Of a stretch of DNA of 6,701 nt, positions 5,050 through 6,701 are shown one piece after another. Location of the stretch: contig QKGW01000389.1 of the NCBI GenBank assembly GCA_003250275.1, positions 1 through 6,701 on the forward strand, written 5' to 3'. The notes under the pieces are model-generated. The model ran no database searches and had not been told where the DNA came from. It worked only from the letters and a program-made list of their open reading frames with translations. This DNA is from Alphaproteobacteria bacterium (GTDB taxonomy: Bacteria; Pseudomonadota; Alphaproteobacteria; Rhodospirillales; Rhodospirillaceae). The translations under genes were made by a program, and so were the position numbers. Numbering within the stretch: the stretch's first letter is position 1; each line of letters begins with the position of its first letter.

Positions 5050-5514
5050 TCAGGCGGCCTTCGGGCCGCCGATCGCCTTCTTGCCGTCGGTCGCGTCGAT
5101 CGAGATCTTGCGCGGCTTCAGTTCCTCCGGCACCTCGCGCTCAAGGTCGACGTGGAGCAGGCCGTTCTCGAGGCTGGCTCCCTTGACCTTGATGTGCGCG
5201 GCAAGCTCGAACCGGCGCTCGAAGGCCCGCGACGCGATCCCACGATGCAGGAAGGTGGCGGCGTCCGCCTCTTCCTCGGCCTTGCGGCCGGAGATCGTCA
5301 GCGTGTTGTCCTTGAGCATGATGTCGAGGTCGTTCTCGGTGAACCCGGCGACCGCCATCGAGATGCGGTAACGGTCCTCGCCGAACCGCTCGATGTTGTA
5401 GGGCGGATACGACATCGTCGCGTCATCGAGGCGCGAAACCGCGTCCATCAGACGGGAGACGTTGTCGAAACCGACGGTGAAGCGATGCAGGGGGGAAAGA
5501 TCGTAGGAACGCAT
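5050..5514 (-). CDS. ibpA: Small heat-shock protein, IbpA-type Hsp20 (154 aa)
   Basis: This is an ATP-independent holdase that binds unfolding proteins and passes them to DnaK/ClpB. The start MRSYDLSPLHRFTVGFDNV matches the IbpA-class N-terminus (MRxxDLSPLxRxxxGFD). The alpha-crystallin domain spans about 36-139: YPPYNIE at 36-42, YRISMAVAGFTENDLDI at 49-65, LHRGIASRAFERRFELA at 89-105, and NGLLHVDLEREVPEE at 117-131. The C-terminal I-x-I motif is present as ISI (137-139), which usually docks onto a neighbouring alpha-crystallin domain. The ATG at 5514 is chosen over the ATG at 5520 because GGAGG abuts the latter but lies 6 nt before the former. A further in-frame extension to 5643 is leader RNA, not protein. 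Regulation appears to be by an RpoH-like promoter and a ROSE thermometer. The tail after 140 is Lys/Gly/Ala-rich. Confidence 0.95.
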   Translation of the reverse strand: MRSYDLSPLHRFTVGFDNVSRLMDAVSRLDDATMSYPPYNIERFGEDRYRISMAVAGFTENDLDIMLKDNTLTISGRKAEEEADAATFLHRGIASRAFERRFELAAHIKVKGASLENGLLHVDLEREVPEELKPRKISIDATDGKKAIGGPKAA

Positions 5515-5604
5515 GGTCATCCTCCAGTGAGCGATTTCCAAATCCGCGGATGCGCCTTTGCGCCATCCGTCAGGCTCGGCCGGTCCCACAGGTGCGGCAA
5601 CCGG
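5515..5604 (-). promoter_or_regulatory. ROSE-type RNA thermometer in the Hsp20 5' leader
   Basis: On the minus strand the leader can fold into three consecutive hairpins. The first (5604-5580) pairs CCGGT with ACCGG around an inner CCGC/GUGG stem. The second (5568-5548) pairs GGAT with ATCC and GCGC with GCGC, one G bulged. The third (5539-5515) holds UCGCU (5534-5530), loop CACUGG, and the Shine-Dalgarno AGGA (5523-5520). U-A, C-G, C-G and U-A pairs form with one G (5532) bulged, exactly the UYGCU/AGGA consensus of ROSE elements. It is extended by an A-U pair and, past a 2x2 internal loop, by GG/CC next to the AUG. ROSE elements are known from alphaproteobacterial and enterobacterial ibpA/hsp20 genes, where heat melts this weak helix and frees the ribosome site. 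Pairing was read by hand. Confidence 0.82.
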
Positions 5605-5614
5605 CGCAGGGAGG

Positions 5615-5644
5615 ATATGTGTTTTCCCGCCCGGAGCTGTCAAG
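5615..5644 (-). promoter_or_regulatory. RpoH (sigma-32)-like heat-shock promoter of the Hsp20 gene
   Basis: Reading the minus strand, CTTGAC (5644-5639) resembles the sigma-32 -35 element CTTGAA. After 16 nt comes ACACATAT (5622-5615), six of eight matches to the CCCCATNT -10 element. The predicted start point, near 5607, falls just before the first leader hairpin at 5604, which fits. The -35 also contains TTGACA, so a housekeeping-sigma promoter is possible, though no good TATAAT-like -10 is seen at the right distance. The -35 overlaps the cyclase stop codon. Confidence 0.6.
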
Positions 5645-6701
5645 GCCCCGGCGGCGGCTCGCCTTTCTCTTCGGTTTCAGCGGCTTGCACGGGCTCGGCA
5701 GGCGCCTGCTGCGCGGGGGCCGCGGCCCAGTCGACGACGTGCAGCACCTGCGGCTCGGCGATGCCGCGCAACGCGCGCGGCGGTAGCGCGGTCATCGCGA
5801 AGCCCTTGCCGGAGACGAGCTCGCGCACGACGTTGCCGACCAGCACGGTGTCGGGCTCGGCCTCGCCGCACACCCGCGCGGCGAGCTGCACCGCCGCGCC
5901 GAACATGTCGTCGTCCTCGATGATCGGTTCGCCCGAGTTGATGCCGATGCGCAGGTGGAACGCCTGCGCCGGGTCGGCGGCATTGTGGTCGCGCACCGCG
6001 CGCTGGATCGCCGCCGCCGCCTCGACCGCCTGCGAGGGCGCGGCGAACGAGGCCATGATGCCGTCGCCGGTGTGCTTGACCTCGACGCCCTCGTGCTCCG
6101 CGAGGGCGGCGCGCACGATCGCGTTGTGCAGGCGCACGGTGCCGTGGGCGGCGTTGTCGCCGCGGTCCTGGGTGAGCTGGGTGGAGCCGACCATGTCGGT
6201 GAACAGGATGGTGACGATGGTGCTGCCGGTGATGCGGTCGCCCGGCGCGGTCCAGCCGCGCATCGCCGTCGCGATCGGCTCGAACGGGCTGGCGGCGCCG
6301 TCGGCGAACGCGGCGAGCGCACGCGCGCCCTGGGCGATCATCTGGGCGTAGCGCGGGTCGGTGGCGTGCACGTCGATCTTGCGCACGAAGGCCTCGGTGA
6401 GCGCGGGCTTGGAGCCGAGCATCGTCACCGCCTCGGAGGTCAGGGCGAACACGTCCGCCTCGCGCAGGTCCTCGCGACGGCCGAGTTCGGCGCACGCCCC
6501 GGCGACGACCAGATCGAGGCCGAAGCGGCTGTAGGCGTCGAGCTGCGGGCAGATCTCCTTGAGCGCGGTGAGGAGGCCGGTGAGGAAGCGCATCATCGCG
6601 ATTCGCTGGCGTTCGAGCGCGGCGATCGCGGCGATCTCGGGCGGCGTCTCGATCTCCGGCTCGGGCGGCGGCGGCTCCGCTTTCGGCGGTTCCGGCTGCT
6701 T
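5640..6701 (-). CDS. Class III adenylate cyclase, C-terminal part, runs off the window
   Basis: Class III cyclases make cAMP (or cGMP) from the triphosphate. The frame is open from the right edge to TGA at 5640, giving 353 visible residues. The ATGs at 6594-6596 are probably internal because a Pro/Glu-rich frame (KQPEPPKAEPPPPEPEIE) continues upstream of them. An uncharacterised helical region of about 100 residues (about 6290-6590) precedes the catalytic domain. There, LFTDMVGST holds the first metal Asp (codon 6195-6197), and VKHTGDG holds the substrate Lys and second metal Asp. DDMFG supplies the Asp expected, with that Lys, for adenine selection. AAVQLAAR has the transition-state Arg but Gln (codon 5886-5888) where most members have Asn. 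The tail is Ala/Pro-rich (AAPAQQAPAEPVQAAE). No transmembrane segment is visible, but the N-terminus is missing. Confidence 0.9.
   Translation of the reverse strand, partial: KQPEPPKAEPPPPEPEIETPPEIAAIAALERQRIAMMRFLTGLLTALKEICPQLDAYSRFGLDLVVAGACAELGRREDLREADVFALTSEAVTMLGSKPALTEAFVRKIDVHATDPRYAQMIAQGARALAAFADGAASPFEPIATAMRGWTAPGDRITGSTIVTILFTDMVGSTQLTQDRGDNAAHGTVRLHNAIVRAALAEHEGVEVKHTGDGIMASFAAPSQAVEAAAAIQRAVRDHNAADPAQAFHLRIGINSGEPIIEDDDMFGAAVQLAARVCGEAEPDTVLVGNVVRELVSGKGFAMTALPPRALRGIAEPQVLHVVDWAAAPAQQAPAEPVQAAETEEKGEPPPGP

Noticed and set aside
5515..5643. In-frame N-terminal extension of Hsp20
   Set aside because: The extension encodes non-family residues and overlaps the promoter and the ROSE hairpins. 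MRSYDLSPL at 5514 is the conserved start.
5152..6351. A 399-codon plus-strand open frame
   Set aside because: It is antisense to Hsp20 and the cyclase, crosses the regulatory leader, and has Ser/Ala/Arg-rich content without recognisable domains.

Overview
The window looks like core chromosome of a GC-rich alphaproteobacterium, probably Rhodospirillales-like. The evidence is several small or regulatory families typical of that class (a TrcR/DUF1013 regulator, DUF1192, a DUF465/YdcH-type protein, an IbpA-like Hsp20 with a ROSE-type leader) and strong G/C preference at third codon positions. There are no signs of phage, transposons, CRISPR, tRNA or rRNA. Identifications come from reading motifs by eye; no database search was possible.

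Layout. Positions 1-853 (minus strand) hold ubiX (flavin prenyltransferase, ubiquinone pathway), followed 40 nt downstream by a CIA30-domain gene cut by the left edge. An intergenic region of about 140 bp separates ubiX from a divergent 55-residue DUF465 protein (995-1162, plus), which ends at a UUCG-loop terminator. Positions 1222-3529 (minus) hold, in transcription order, a PIG3-type NAD(P)H quinone oxidoreductase, the cell-cycle regulator TrcR, and a DJ-1/PfpI protein whose GTG start lies 4 nt after the trcR stop. Divergent from the oxidoreductase, a plus-strand unit (3666-4399, perhaps to 4503) encodes a DUF1192 coiled-coil protein, a hot-dog thioesterase joined to it by an ATGA overlap, and possibly a 35-residue hydrophobic peptide joined by a second ATGA overlap. 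A terminator at about 4534-4555 closes this unit. A SnoaL/NTF2-like gene (4594-4992, plus) then converges on a small heat-shock gene (5050-5514, minus), with a hairpin terminator between them. The right end is a class III adenylate cyclase (minus) that runs off the window.

How it fits together. Most genes are housekeeping: quinone biosynthesis and use, cell-cycle transcription, thioester hydrolysis and proteostasis. The best non-coding structure is upstream of the Hsp20 gene. An RpoH-like promoter overlaps the stop codon of the cyclase, and the leader can fold into three successive hairpins, the last of which hides the Shine-Dalgarno sequence with the UCGCU/AGGA pairing and bulged G of ROSE RNA thermometers. 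This would give heat control at both transcription and translation. I found no clear evidence of a wholly new system. The least explained items are the candidate small peptide with its embedded 10-bp inverted repeat, the CIA30-ubiX pairing, and the Asn-to-Gln change in the cyclase active site.
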